Made by a program: the position numbers and the translations under genes | From: Achromobacter piechaudii NBRC 102461 | Lineage (GTDB): Bacteria > Pseudomonadota > Gammaproteobacteria > Burkholderiales > Burkholderiaceae_B | Direction of reading: 5' to 3' | Length of the DNA: 64,000 nt | Assembly: GCF_001571245.1 (NCBI RefSeq) | Contig: NZ_BCTK01000006.1 | Location: forward strand, 1,116,001-1,180,000 | Notes under the pieces: generated by a model | The model's input: the letters and a program-made list of their open reading frames with translations, nothing else | Databases searched by the model: none | What the model was told of the DNA's origin: nothing | Shown here: in pieces, positions 29,594 through 38,691 of the stretch | Layout: the number at the start of each line of letters is the position of its first letter | Numbering within the stretch: position 1 is the stretch's first letter

Positions 29594-29627
29594 GGGCGGC
29601 CCTCTGTTATACAGGGGCCGCCCTTTT
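29594..29627 (+). terminator. Intrinsic terminator after carAB
   Basis: GGGCGGCCC and CTG pair with CAG and GGGCCGCCC (one bulged T) followed by TTTT. A second GC hairpin without a T-run lies nearer the carB stop (29508-29530, GCAGCGCGCC with its complement). Confidence 0.75.
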
Positions 29628-29648
29628 CAATTACCGCCCGGACCCACC

Positions 29649-30416
29649 ATGAATCGAGTCTTCATCACCGGCGCCAGCAGTGGCCTGGGCCGCGCGCTGG
29701 CGCAACAGTACGCCGCCGAGGGCGCCACGCTGGGACTGCTGGGCCGGCGCGAAGATGCGCTGCGCGAACTGGCCGACAGCCTGCCGGGCGAGCATCGCTG
29801 CTATGCGGTCGATGTGCGCGATCGCGCCGCGCTGCATGCCGCCGCGAACGATTTCATCGCGTTTTGCCAGGGTCGAGTGGACGTGGTGATCGCCAGCGCG
29901 GGCATCAGCGCCGGCACCTTGACCGAGCACGGCGAAGACTACGACGTGTTCAAGGCCATCGTCGATACCAATCTGCTGGCCACCGTGGCCACCTTCGAGC
30001 CATTCGTGGGCGACATGCGTGCCGCCCGATCGGGGCGACTGGTGGGGATTGCCAGCGTGGCGGGCGTGCGCGGCTTGCCGGGGGCGGGCGCGTACAGCGC
30101 GTCCAAATCGGCCGTGGTGACTTATTGCGAAAGCCTGCGGCTGGAGCTGGCCGCCGACGGAATCCGCGTCGTGACCATTGCACCGGGCTACATCAAGACG
30201 GCCATGACCGCCAAGAATCCGTACTCCATGCCCTTCCTGATGGAAGCGGACGCCTTTGCGCAGCGCGCGCAGGCGGCGATCGCTCGCGGCACGTCGTACA
30301 CCGTCATCCCCTGGCAGATGGGCGTGGTGGCCAAGCTGATGCGCTTGTTGCCCAACGCGGTGTATGACAAGCTGGCGCGCGATGCGCCGCGCAAACCGCG
30401 CAAGTCGGGGAAGTAG
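29649..30416 (+). CDS. Short-chain dehydrogenase/reductase
   Basis: A 255-residue SDR. The NAD(P) motif is VFITGASSGLGRALAQQYA, the structural VVIASAGIS follows (NAG-like motif with substitution), the catalytic Ser lies in VGIASVAG and the YxxxK is YSASKSAVVTY. A PGYIKTAMT segment follows. Substrate unknown. The C-terminal tail RDAPRKPRKSGK is basic. Confidence 0.85.
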   Translation: MNRVFITGASSGLGRALAQQYAAEGATLGLLGRREDALRELADSLPGEHRCYAVDVRDRAALHAAANDFIAFCQGRVDVVIASAGISAGTLTEHGEDYDVFKAIVDTNLLATVATFEPFVGDMRAARSGRLVGIASVAGVRGLPGAGAYSASKSAVVTYCESLRLELAADGIRVVTIAPGYIKTAMTAKNPYSMPFLMEADAFAQRAQAAIARGTSYTVIPWQMGVVAKLMRLLPNAVYDKLARDAPRKPRKSGK

Positions 30417-30430
30417 CGGCGCCGCTGCCC

Positions 30431-30498
30431 TTACGGCGCGACCCTTGAGGCGCGACCCTTAGGGCAAGATCCCTACGGCGCGACTCTTACGGCACGAC
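30431..30498. repeat. Short 14-15 bp tandem repeats
   Basis: About five imperfect copies of TTACGGCGCGACCC (variants TTGAGG, TTAGGG, CTACGG) fill the gap between the SDR gene and the histidine phosphatase gene. The last copy contains the phosphatase stop codon. This looks like a slippage-generated array. Confidence 0.7.
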
Positions 30499-31131
30499 GT
30501 CGTCGCCGACTTCGTCAGCCACGTGGCCGACATCGCCCCAATCCAGCACTTCCCATTTTCTGCCCTGCACACCGACGCGGTTGATGCTGACGTTCAGCAG
30601 CGCCGCATCGCGTTCGCCGTTCAGCGGCACGCCCGACGCATGGCGCCAGATGATGTCCAGCACGCCACCGTGGGTGAACAGCAGGATGCGTTCGCCGTCG
30701 TGGCGGCTGGCGATGTCGTCCACCGTCGAGATCACGCGCGACTGAAACTGGCCCAGCGTTTCGCCGCCGTCCAGCGGCCGCAGCGGATCGCGGCTTTTCC
30801 AGGCGGCGGCAGCTTCCGGCGCCTGCACGTCGATGTGTTCGTGGTCCAGGCCTTCCAGCACGCCAAAGCCACGTTCGCGTATGCCGGGTTCGACGCGCAC
30901 GCGCAAACCCAGTTGTTCGGAAACGGGCACGGCGGTGGCGTGCGCGCGTTGCAGGTCGCTGCTGTAGATGGCGTGAATGGGCGTGTGGCGCGCGTCTTCG
31001 CGCAGGCGGGCGGCAAGCAGACTGGCCTGGTTGACGCCGAATTCGTTCAGGGGAATGTCTTTCCAGCCTTGCAGGCGGCGCTGGCGGTTCCAGTCGGTTT
31101 CGCCATGGCGGATGAACCAGATTTCAGTCAT
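30487..31131 (-). CDS. Histidine phosphatase (phosphoglycerate mutase-like)
   Basis: A 214-residue branch-1 histidine phosphatase. The phospho-His site is WFIRHGETDWNRQRRLQG, and the second catalytic region is LLFTHGGVLDIIWRHAS. The GIRERGFGVLEGL segment is typical of the PhoE/CobC/GpmB-like groups. Substrate unknown. It follows the LysR gene by 25 bp on the same strand. The C-terminal end (VADEVGDDVVP) runs into a short DNA repeat and may vary between strains. Confidence 0.85.
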   Translation of the reverse strand: MTEIWFIRHGETDWNRQRRLQGWKDIPLNEFGVNQASLLAARLREDARHTPIHAIYSSDLQRAHATAVPVSEQLGLRVRVEPGIRERGFGVLEGLDHEHIDVQAPEAAAAWKSRDPLRPLDGGETLGQFQSRVISTVDDIASRHDGERILLFTHGGVLDIIWRHASGVPLNGERDAALLNVSINRVGVQGRKWEVLDWGDVGHVADEVGDDVVP

Positions 31132-31156
31132 TACGGTCGTGATGCGGGAGAAAGGC

Positions 31157-32065
31157 TTAGAGCTGGGCCGGCGCGAGGGCCGCGCGCGGCTTCCAGATGG
31201 TTTGGATGATGGAGCTTAACGCCACCAGCGCGGGCTCGCTAGCGCGCTCGTAAGGGAGGATGAAGGCTAGCATGGCGTCGGCGCGCGCCTGGCCCCACAC
31301 CATGAAATCGTTCGAGGCGGCGCCCGTCAATGCCGTTTCTTCGCGCAGCAGGGCGCAGCCCGCGCCCGCGCGCACCAGCGCTTCCAGATTGGCCTGGTCA
31401 TCGTTCTGCATGACGATGCGGGGCGACAGGCCATGGCGTTCAAACATGTCGCGCAGTAGCAGATGGGTGTGGCTGCCAGAGGGGCCGTCCAGCCAGGGCA
31501 GCTGCGCCACCTCGCGCCAGCCGCCGCGCTTGAGGACCGCCGCATGTTCCTTGGGCAAGGCGATGCGATAGCGCACGCTGCGCAGCGGCAGCCAGAGCAC
31601 GCCGCGAGGCGGATTGGCGGCGATGGTCAGCGCAGCCGGCAAGCGGCCGGTGCTGACCTGTTCGGCCAGCGTGGCGGTGGGCAGCGTCTGCGTCTTCAGC
31701 TCCACCAGCGGCAGGCGCTGGGTGACTGCCGAGGCCAGTTCGCCCAGCCGCAGGAAGTCCGGTTTTTCACTGGGCACGCCCAATTCCACCACCCCGTGCA
31801 GGCTGCCTTGCAACTGCTGCGCTTCGGACTTGAACTGCGCGCCCAGCACCAGCAGCGATTCGGCCGTGGGCAGCAGCACCTCGCCCGCTTTGGTCAAGGC
31901 CAGCCGGCCGCCGCTGCGATCGAACAGCGCCACGCCCAGGCTCTGCTCCAGCGCCTTGATCTGCGCGGTCACGGCGGGCTGGGTCAGCGACAGCGCCTCG
32001 GCCGCCTTCGTCAGGTTGCCCAATCGGGCGACCGTGACGAAGGCGCGGATCTGATAGATTTCCAT
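31157..32065 (-). CDS. LysR-family transcriptional regulator
   Basis: A 302-residue LTTR. The N-terminal winged helix-turn-helix is clear: FVTVARLGNLTKAAEALSLTQPAVTAQIKALEQSLGVALFDR. The remainder is the effector-binding domain. It lies 10 bp downstream of the ABC ATPase gene on the same strand, so it probably belongs to that operon and may sense the imported substrate. Confidence 0.9.
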   Translation of the reverse strand: MEIYQIRAFVTVARLGNLTKAAEALSLTQPAVTAQIKALEQSLGVALFDRSGGRLALTKAGEVLLPTAESLLVLGAQFKSEAQQLQGSLHGVVELGVPSEKPDFLRLGELASAVTQRLPLVELKTQTLPTATLAEQVSTGRLPAALTIAANPPRGVLWLPLRSVRYRIALPKEHAAVLKRGGWREVAQLPWLDGPSGSHTHLLLRDMFERHGLSPRIVMQNDDQANLEALVRAGAGCALLREETALTGAASNDFMVWGQARADAMLAFILPYERASEPALVALSSIIQTIWKPRAALAPAQL

Positions 32066-32075
32066 GGCCGCCAGT

Positions 32076-33161
32076 TTAGGCCGCGAGCAGCCGTACCTGG
32101 GTAGGTTCCAAGCCGATGGAAACGGGTGCGCCCGTGGGGAACGGCGACAAGCCGGCCAGGTGCGACTGGTCCGCCGTCAGGCGTTGTTCGCCGATCAGCA
32201 CCTGATAGCGCGTGAACTCGCCCAGGAACTCGCTGCTTTCCACGATGCCCGGCAGCCACACATAGCGGGCGTCGCCCAGGCCATCCGCCATTTCTATCTG
32301 CACCGTGTGCGGCCGGAAGCTGGCCGCCAGGCGGCTGGCGGCGGGCGCCTCGGTGGTCAGCGGAAGATGCAGGTCGCCCACGCCGGGCACCGCCAGCACG
32401 ACGCTGCCGCTGGTGCGTTCGCGCACGTCGCCTTCCAGCACGTTCATCGTGCCCACGAAGTTGGCCACGAATCGGTTCACCGGATAGTCAAAGAGCGTGC
32501 TGGGCGCGCCGATCTGCTGCACCACGCCGTGGTCCAGCACCGCCATGCGGTCGGCCGTCGTCATGGCTTCTTCCTGATCGTGCGTCACAAAAATGGTGGT
32601 GATGCCCAGCCGGCGTTGCAGACTCAGCAGGTCCTGGCGCATCTGCACCCGCAGCTTCTTGTCCAGGTTCGACAGCGGCTCGTCCAGCAGCAGCACCTGC
32701 GGTTCGATGACGATGGTGCGGGCCAGCGCCACGCGCTGCTGCTGGCCGCCCGACAACTGGTTGGGCCGGCGCTTGCCATACTGCGACAGCCCCACCAGCT
32801 CAAGCGCGGCCTCGACCTTGGCGCGGATCTCGGCGCGGGGCAGCTTGCGTTCGACCAGGCCAAAGGCCACGTTGTCCCACACCGTCATGTGCGGCCATAA
32901 CGCGTAGTTTTGAAACACCATGCCGATGTTGCGATTCCAGGGCGGGGTGCCGGTGATGTCCTTGCCGTCCACCAGCAGCTGGCCCGCGCTGTGGCGATTG
33001 AAGCCTGCGATCAGCCGCAGCAATGTCGACTTGCCCGAACCGGACGGCCCCAGCAAGGCGAAAAACTCACCCGGCTCGATATGGATGTTCACGTCTTTCA
33101 GCACTTCCGTCTTGCCATAGGACAGGCGGATGTTGCGGCACTCTACGCTGACCTTCTTCAT
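32076..33161 (-). CDS. ABC transporter ATP-binding protein (FbpC/PotA/PhnT-like)
   Basis: A 361-residue ATPase of the CUT1/iron/polyamine class. Walker A is GPSGSGKST (about residue 38), signature [13 protein letters not shown], Walker B VLLLDEPLSNLD, switch His in IFVTHDQEEA. A C-terminal TOBE-type domain fills residues about 240-361. The start overlaps the permease stop by four bases. The match is to iron(III), phosphonate and polyamine systems alike, so the substrate is open. Confidence 0.9.
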   Translation of the reverse strand: MKKVSVECRNIRLSYGKTEVLKDVNIHIEPGEFFALLGPSGSGKSTLLRLIAGFNRHSAGQLLVDGKDITGTPPWNRNIGMVFQNYALWPHMTVWDNVAFGLVERKLPRAEIRAKVEAALELVGLSQYGKRRPNQLSGGQQQRVALARTIVIEPQVLLLDEPLSNLDKKLRVQMRQDLLSLQRRLGITTIFVTHDQEEAMTTADRMAVLDHGVVQQIGAPSTLFDYPVNRFVANFVGTMNVLEGDVRERTSGSVVLAVPGVGDLHLPLTTEAPAASRLAASFRPHTVQIEMADGLGDARYVWLPGIVESSEFLGEFTRYQVLIGEQRLTADQSHLAGLSPFPTGAPVSIGLEPTQVRLLAA

Positions 33162-34870
33162 GCGGATTCCCCTTCAGTGCGTGCCGGACGCTGGCGCGAC
33201 TGCGCGCGCTCTACCAGCAAGTGCGATACATACGTGCCGATGGCCACGGCGGCCACCGCCAGCACGCCCAGCGCGGCGCCGGGCCCCCGGCCCGCCGCGC
33301 TTTGCATATACAGATAGATGCCGTAGCTCATGGGCGCCTGGCTGTCCTTGGTGACCAGCATGATGGTGGCCGACAGCTCCACCGCTGCCGTCACGAAGCT
33401 GGTCACAAAGCCAGCCAGCATGCCGCCGGCCATCAACGGCACGACGACTCGGCGGATCGTGCTCATGCGCGTGGCGCCCAGCGATTGCGCGGCTTCCTCC
33501 AGCGACACGTTGATCTGCTGCAGCGACGCCACGCAGGAACGCAGCGCATAGGGCAGGCGCCTAACGGAGTACGCGATCATGATGATGATCCACGACGAGG
33601 TCAGCAGCGTGCCGGTGCCCGGCAGCTCGACGCCACGGAACGTGCGCAGAAAGCCGATGGCCAGCACGATGCCCGGAATCGCCAGCGCCGCGGACGCCAT
33701 GAAGTCCAGCCACTGCCGCGCCGGCAGCCGTGTGCGCAGCATCAGGTAGGCGATGGCGGTGCCCAGGATCACGTCGATACCGGCGGCCAGGCCGCAGTAA
33801 AGCAGCGTGTTTGCGATCATGCCCTGCGACTCTGAAAACACCGCCGAGTAATGCGCCAGCGTGTAGCCGTCGGGCAGCGGCGCGAAGCTCCAGACACTGG
33901 CCAGCGACAGCAGCAGCACGCCCATGTGCGGCGACAGCACCAGCAGCAGCACCAGGATGATCCAGCCATAGGCCAGCACGCTTTCCATCGGCCCCAGCTT
34001 GCGCTTCTGGATCGAGTTGCCGCCCTTTTGCAAGGTCGAGTAATCACGCCCCTTGAGCACACGCGCCGACAGCCACAAGGCCAGGATCGAAAACGCGATC
34101 ATGATCACGCTGATCACATAGCCCAGCGGGTCTTCCAGGCCCACCTGCGTGATGCGCAGGTACGCCTGCGGCGCCAGCATGTTGGTGGTGCCCAGCACCA
34201 GTGGCGTGCCCAGGTCATCGAACACCTTGACGAACACCAGCGATGCGCCGGCCACATAGCCGGGCAGGGCCAGCGGGAAGATCACGCGGCGGAACAGGCG
34301 GAAGCCGCGCGAGCCCAGGTTGAAGGCCGCTTCTTCCATGGCGCCGTCGATGTTGCGCAACGCCACCACCAGGTTCATCAGGATGAACGGGAAGTAGTGC
34401 AGCGCTTCCACGAAAATGACGCCGTTCAAGCCTTCCATGAACGGAATCGTGAAGCCGAACCAGTCGTTCAGCAGCAGGTTGACGCTGCCCGAGCGACCGA
34501 AGATCAGTTGCATCGCCACCGCGCCGACGAAGGGCGGCATGATCAGCGGCAGCACGCCCAGCGTCTGGATGATCAGCGCGCCACGAAAGTCGAAGCGCAC
34601 GGTGAAGTACGCCAGCGGCACGGCGATCAGGGATGCCAGCAGCGCCGACCAGCCCGCCACATACAGGCTGTTGAAGAACGCTTCCTGCATCAGTGGCTGA
34701 TTGAAGAACGCGCCGAAGTGGCCCATCGTGAAGCTGCCGTCGGCGTTCACGAAGGCGCTGTAGAAGACGGTGCCCACGGGCACGGCAAGAAAAAGCAGCA
34801 GAAAGCCGAACACCAGCAGCGCCGTCAATACGGGGCCGGCGGGCAGGCGTGAGTGGCCCGAAGAATTCAT
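33158..34870 (-). CDS. ABC transporter permease, two fused permease domains
   Basis: A 570-residue inner-membrane protein with two binding-protein-dependent permease units. Each half has an EAA loop (AFNLGSRGFRLFRRVIFPLALPG and AAQSLGATRMSTIRRVVVPLMAGG). Fused permeases of this length occur in iron(III) importers (FbpB type) and in the putative 2-aminoethylphosphonate PhnU2 type. No separate second permease gene is needed. Confidence 0.88.
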   Translation of the reverse strand: MNSSGHSRLPAGPVLTALLVFGFLLLFLAVPVGTVFYSAFVNADGSFTMGHFGAFFNQPLMQEAFFNSLYVAGWSALLASLIAVPLAYFTVRFDFRGALIIQTLGVLPLIMPPFVGAVAMQLIFGRSGSVNLLLNDWFGFTIPFMEGLNGVIFVEALHYFPFILMNLVVALRNIDGAMEEAAFNLGSRGFRLFRRVIFPLALPGYVAGASLVFVKVFDDLGTPLVLGTTNMLAPQAYLRITQVGLEDPLGYVISVIMIAFSILALWLSARVLKGRDYSTLQKGGNSIQKRKLGPMESVLAYGWIILVLLLVLSPHMGVLLLSLASVWSFAPLPDGYTLAHYSAVFSESQGMIANTLLYCGLAAGIDVILGTAIAYLMLRTRLPARQWLDFMASAALAIPGIVLAIGFLRTFRGVELPGTGTLLTSSWIIIMIAYSVRRLPYALRSCVASLQQINVSLEEAAQSLGATRMSTIRRVVVPLMAGGMLAGFVTSFVTAAVELSATIMLVTKDSQAPMSYGIYLYMQSAAGRGPGAALGVLAVAAVAIGTYVSHLLVERAQSRQRPARTEGESA

Positions 34871-34954
34871 CGAGATTCCCGAAATCGTTGCCAGGGGAAG
34901 CGAACGCGGCGCGCCAGATATTGCGCGCGCCGCGCGCGTATTGCCGGATGCGGC

Positions 34955-36280
34955 TTACAGCGCGGCGGCCTGCCGGGCCAGTTTCACGGCTTCTTCGTAG
35001 TTCGCCTTGGACTTGCCGTTCCACTCGCCTTCCAGCTGAGTGATCTGCTGGTTCACCGAGGCGTCTTTCTTGTTGCCCGCGAAGATGGCCAGGAACGCCG
35101 GGTCGGCGGCTTTCTTGCCATCGACCAGCGGCGCCCACGCCAGCTTGCGCGCCTGGGCCAGCAGTTCGGCGGCCTTGCCAGACTTGGCCTTGTCGCCCAG
35201 CTTGGCTTCGGCGTCGTAGATGGCCTTGGTGGCCGCCTGCAATTCCTTCAGGCGGAAAGTGACAGTTTGGTCATACAGCGACTGCACGACGTAATAGCGG
35301 GTCTGAGACAGGTCCGCGTTGAATTGCACCTTGCTGCGCTTGGCGATGTCGGCGGGGTCCGGATAGCCGGGCGGAATCTTGCCGGCAAGCGCCGAATACG
35401 GCAGGACCGGCAGGCGCGAGATCTTCGGTTCCAGCAACAGCTCCTGGCCGGCCTGGCTCAAGGTGAACGCGATGAACTTCTTGCCTTCCTCGGTGTTCTT
35501 GGCCCCCTCGATCAACGCGATGTTGGCGGGCACGATGGCGGTCTCGGACGGGTAGACGAATTCCACCGGGAACTTGGAATACTTGCTGGACAGGCCGAAG
35601 AAGTCGATGACCGGGCCTGCGCCGAACTGCCCGTTGTTGACGCCGTCAGGCACGCCGAACGAGCGCTCGGTCACGGCGCTGCTGTTGCCCGACATGCGCA
35701 GCAGGGTGTTCCAGCCATCGTCCCAGCCTTCGCCTTGCAGGATGGTTTCGACGGTCAGGTGCATGGTGCCCGAGCGCGATGGCGACGTTATGCCGACGTG
35801 GCCGAACCACTTGGGCGACAGCAGGTCCTTCCATTCCACGGGCGCGGGAATCTTGTGCGCCGCGATGTAGCGCGTGTTGTAGACAATGCCGTAGCCGGCG
35901 AGCGCCTGGCCCAGGTACATGCCCGAGGGGTCGTTGATGGGGTAGTTGCCGATCTTGTCCGGCACATCCTTGTTCGCCACGTCGGACGACTTGGCCAGCA
36001 GCTTGTCGCGGCCCAGCACTTCGAAGGCGTCGGGCGCGCTGGCCCAGAACACTTCCGGACGCTGGCCGGCAGGCGTTTCACGCACGTACGCAATGCCCGA
36101 CACGGTGTTCTTGTTCAGGATCTCCAGCGTGATGCCGGGGTTGGCCTTCTCAAACGCGGATTTGTAGGCCTGGGTCAGGTCTTTGGGAAACGACGTGATC
36201 ACCGTGACGGTGCCGGCCAGGGCAGGGGCCGAGCAGACGGCCAGCAGGGCTCCTGCAAGGGCGGTGCGCATTGCATGCAT
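34955..36280 (-). CDS. ABC transporter extracellular solute-binding protein
   Basis: A 441-residue periplasmic binding protein with a Sec signal peptide (ALAGALLAVCSAPALA, cleavage near residue 22). The fold is type 2 (VITSFPKDLTQAYKSAFEKANPG), as in iron(III), phosphonate, thiamine and phosphoglycerate-sensing (PgtC-like) proteins. It is longer than typical FbpA, with an extra C-terminal helical part after residue 340. It heads the operon SBP, permease, ATPase, LysR, phosphatase. The substrate is not determinable here. Confidence 0.88.
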   Translation of the reverse strand: MHAMRTALAGALLAVCSAPALAGTVTVITSFPKDLTQAYKSAFEKANPGITLEILNKNTVSGIAYVRETPAGQRPEVFWASAPDAFEVLGRDKLLAKSSDVANKDVPDKIGNYPINDPSGMYLGQALAGYGIVYNTRYIAAHKIPAPVEWKDLLSPKWFGHVGITSPSRSGTMHLTVETILQGEGWDDGWNTLLRMSGNSSAVTERSFGVPDGVNNGQFGAGPVIDFFGLSSKYSKFPVEFVYPSETAIVPANIALIEGAKNTEEGKKFIAFTLSQAGQELLLEPKISRLPVLPYSALAGKIPPGYPDPADIAKRSKVQFNADLSQTRYYVVQSLYDQTVTFRLKELQAATKAIYDAEAKLGDKAKSGKAAELLAQARKLAWAPLVDGKKAADPAFLAIFAGNKKDASVNQQITQLEGEWNGKSKANYEEAVKLARQAAAL

Positions 36281-36411
36281 GGTTTGTCTCCGTAGTTTTA
36301 ATTTGTCTGGAGACAGTAATGTCTGGTCTGCTACGCGTCCAATCAGAAATTTTGATGCGCCTCATCAGCGCGGGCGCCCGGATTGCAGCGCCCGGTGAGT
36401 CAGGGATTTCC

Positions 36412-36831
36412 TTAACCGCCGGCGGCTGCGGCGGCCATCGCGGCCTTGGCCTGCTGGATGATCACCTGCTGGATCTGGCCTTGGATCTGCATGGCCTGAC
36501 CATTGAGCGACTGCAATTGCTGCGCCTTCATTTCGTCCGACATGCCGCTGGCCTGCACCTTGGCGATCTGATCCATGATGCGCTTGAGCTGCTTTTGCAG
36601 CTCTTTGATCTGACGGGTGAAGTGGTCGTCATTGCTGGTGTCTTCGGTCTCCTTGGCGCCGCCCACATTCATGGAGCCGGGGGTGGTGACCCGAATCTTG
36701 CCGTCAGGGGTAACCGTCGTCGCCGCCGCATCAGAGGCCGCTTTCGCCTCTTTGTTGGCTTGGATCTTCTGCGCCCACATGTCGGCAAGACTGCCGATCC
36801 GGGACGTGCCGCCGATGGAATTGATCGCCAT
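36412..36831 (-). CDS. FlxA-like coiled-coil protein
   Basis: A 139-residue protein. Residues about 70-130 are a Gln/Lys/Ala-rich coiled coil (RQIKELQKQLKRIMDQIAKV, then QQLQSLNGQAMQIQGQIQQV), matching the FlxA-like family. The N-terminus MAINSIGGTSRIGSLADMWA is conserved-looking. FlxA is a flagellar class 3 gene of unknown function in E. coli; no flagellar genes are in this window. Confidence 0.6.
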   Translation of the reverse strand: MAINSIGGTSRIGSLADMWAQKIQANKEAKAASDAAATTVTPDGKIRVTTPGSMNVGGAKETEDTSNDDHFTRQIKELQKQLKRIMDQIAKVQASGMSDEMKAQQLQSLNGQAMQIQGQIQQVIIQQAKAAMAAAAAGG

Positions 36832-36973
36832 GATGTCTCCTGGTACTTGGGGGGATTGCGGGGGCCTTCAATCCATGAACGGCAGTGGCGCGGCCGAACT
36901 TAAACATTGCCGCCTTTTCGCGGCCCCCTTTACACTGGCGCCCGCTTACCCCGACTCCTTATTTGGGATATCC

Positions 36974-38299
36974 ATGTCCAATTCCTATTTTCCGCGTTGG
37001 CGTCTGGCGGACGACGCTGAACCCGGCGTCATCATCGCGCCTGATGAACGGCTGTCATGGCCGAAGAACGTCGCCATGGGCGCGCAGCACGTGGTGGCCA
37101 TGTTTGGCTCGACGGTGCTGGCGCCGTTGCTGATGGGCTTCGATCCCAACGTCGCGATCCTGATGTCCGGCATCGGCACGCTGATCTTCTTTCTGTTTGT
37201 GGGCGGTCGCGTGCCCAGCTATCTGGGTTCCAGCTTCGCCTTCATCGGCGGGGTGATCGCCGTTACGGGCTACGCGGGCGGCGGTGCAAACGCCAACATC
37301 GGCGTCGCGCTGGGCGCCATCATCGCCTGCGGGTTGGCCTATACGCTGATCGGCGTGCTCGTGTGGATCGTCAACGCGCGCTCGGGCAGCGGCGCCAACT
37401 GGATCGACGCCTTGATGCCGCCCGTGGTCACGGGCGCGGTGGTTGCGGTGATCGGTTTGAATCTGGCGCCCATCGCCGCCAAGGGCGCCATGGGTGCGTC
37501 GGGTTTTGACACGTTCATGGCGTTGGTCACCATAGTTTGCGTGGGCGGCATTGCTGTCTACACCAAGGGCATGGTCCAGCGCCTGCTGATCCTGGTCGGC
37601 CTGATCCTGGCCTGCGTGGTGTACGCGGTGCTGGCCAATGGCATGGGGCTGGGCAAGCCCATCGACTTTTCGGGTGTGGCCGCGGCGGCCTGGATCGGCC
37701 TGCCGCACTTTGCGGCGCCGGTCTTCAAGGCCGAAGCCATGGGCCTGATCGTGCCGGTCGCCATCATCCTGGTGGCGGAAAACCTGGGCCACGTGAAGGC
37801 GGTCAGCGCCATGACGGGCCAGGACCTGGACCGCTACCTGGGCCGCGCCTTCGTGGGCGATGGCGTGGCGACGATGGTGTCGGGCGCGGTGGGTGGCACG
37901 GGTGTCACGACCTACGCCGAGAACATCGGCGTGATGGCGGTTACTCGCATCTACTCGACGCTGGTGTTCGTTGTGGCCGCGTTGATCGCCATCGTGCTGG
38001 GCTTTTCGCCCAAGTTCGGCGCGCTGATCCAAACCATACCGGGGCCCGTGCTGGGCGGCATGTCGGTGGTGGTGTTTGGCTTGATCGCCATTGCGGGCGC
38101 CCGCATCTGGGTGGTCAATCAGGTGGATTTCAGCGACAACCGCAACCTCATCGTGGCGGCGGTCACGCTGGTGCTGGGAGCGGGCGACTTCACCATCAAG
38201 ATCGGCGACTTCATGCTGGGCGGTATCGGCACCGCGACGTTCGGCGCGATCATCCTGTACGCGCTGCTGCGCCGCAGAAAGCCGGTCGCCGTCAACTAG
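36974..38299 (+). CDS. Nucleobase:cation symporter-2 family permease (uracil/xanthine type)
   Basis: A 441-residue NCS2 transporter with about 14 hydrophobic segments. Characteristic stretches are NVAMGAQHVVAMFGSTVLAPLLMG, VPSYLGSSFAFIGG and the substrate motif VILVAENLGHVKAV, then GGTGVTTYAENIGVMAVTRIYS. These fit UraA-like proton:uracil symport. The ATG at 36974 is chosen; an in-frame extension upstream overlaps the FlxA-like gene antisense and has no family similarity. Divergent from that gene. Confidence 0.88.
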   Translation: MSNSYFPRWRLADDAEPGVIIAPDERLSWPKNVAMGAQHVVAMFGSTVLAPLLMGFDPNVAILMSGIGTLIFFLFVGGRVPSYLGSSFAFIGGVIAVTGYAGGGANANIGVALGAIIACGLAYTLIGVLVWIVNARSGSGANWIDALMPPVVTGAVVAVIGLNLAPIAAKGAMGASGFDTFMALVTIVCVGGIAVYTKGMVQRLLILVGLILACVVYAVLANGMGLGKPIDFSGVAAAAWIGLPHFAAPVFKAEAMGLIVPVAIILVAENLGHVKAVSAMTGQDLDRYLGRAFVGDGVATMVSGAVGGTGVTTYAENIGVMAVTRIYSTLVFVVAALIAIVLGFSPKFGALIQTIPGPVLGGMSVVVFGLIAIAGARIWVVNQVDFSDNRNLIVAAVTLVLGAGDFTIKIGDFMLGGIGTATFGAIILYALLRRRKPVAVN

Positions 38300-38496
38300 C
38301 GGCGGCGCAGGGGGCGGGGCCGTGGTTGGCGCCCCCTGATGGCCAAATGCTATCGAAGAGTATATTTTTGCCCGGTTCGTGGGTCGCTTCATGCAGGCGG
38401 CAACCCCCGCCATCCTGAGGATTTTTGAGAAAAATAGCGGGTTTTGGCGGGTTACGGCAGTGAAATGCGCGCAAAAGCACGTTTTCCGGGCTCGCT

Positions 38497-38526
38497 TGCA
38501 ATTCCGGTGGAGTTTGCCCACAATAT
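38497..38526 (+). promoter_or_regulatory. Candidate greA promoter
   Basis: TTGCAA (38497-38502), an 18-bp spacer and CAATAT (38521-38526) form a sigma70-like promoter. Transcription would start near 38532, immediately before the first hairpin in the leader. Confidence 0.45.
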
Positions 38527-38537
38527 GACTTTGATTG

Positions 38538-38570
38538 CCCCGGTTCCGACCCGAGCCGGGGTTTTGTTTT
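38538..38570 (+). terminator. First intrinsic terminator in the greA leader
   Basis: CCCCGGTTC (38538-38546) pairs with GAGCCGGGG (38553-38561), a 9-bp stem including one G-T pair, with a 6-base loop, followed by TTTTGTTTT. It lies about 120 bp before greA. Confidence 0.75.
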
Positions 38571-38647
38571 GGTCGTCCGCGCCGCTTGCCTCGCTTCAAA
38601 TCTTGTCCCGACCGCAGGTGCGCGCCAGGGTAACGACCTTCACCGAG

Positions 38648-38681
38648 AACGCTCCGTCGGGGCGTTTTCTACTTTTTGTTT
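38648..38681 (+). terminator. Second terminator/attenuator directly before greA
   Basis: AACGCTCC (38648-38655), loop GTC, and GGGGCGTT (38659-38666) followed by TTTTCTACTTTTTGTTT. It ends about 11 bases before the greA ATG, so read-through must control greA expression, as in the GraL/greA leader of E. coli. Confidence 0.75.
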
Positions 38682-38691
38682 GGGAAACGAC

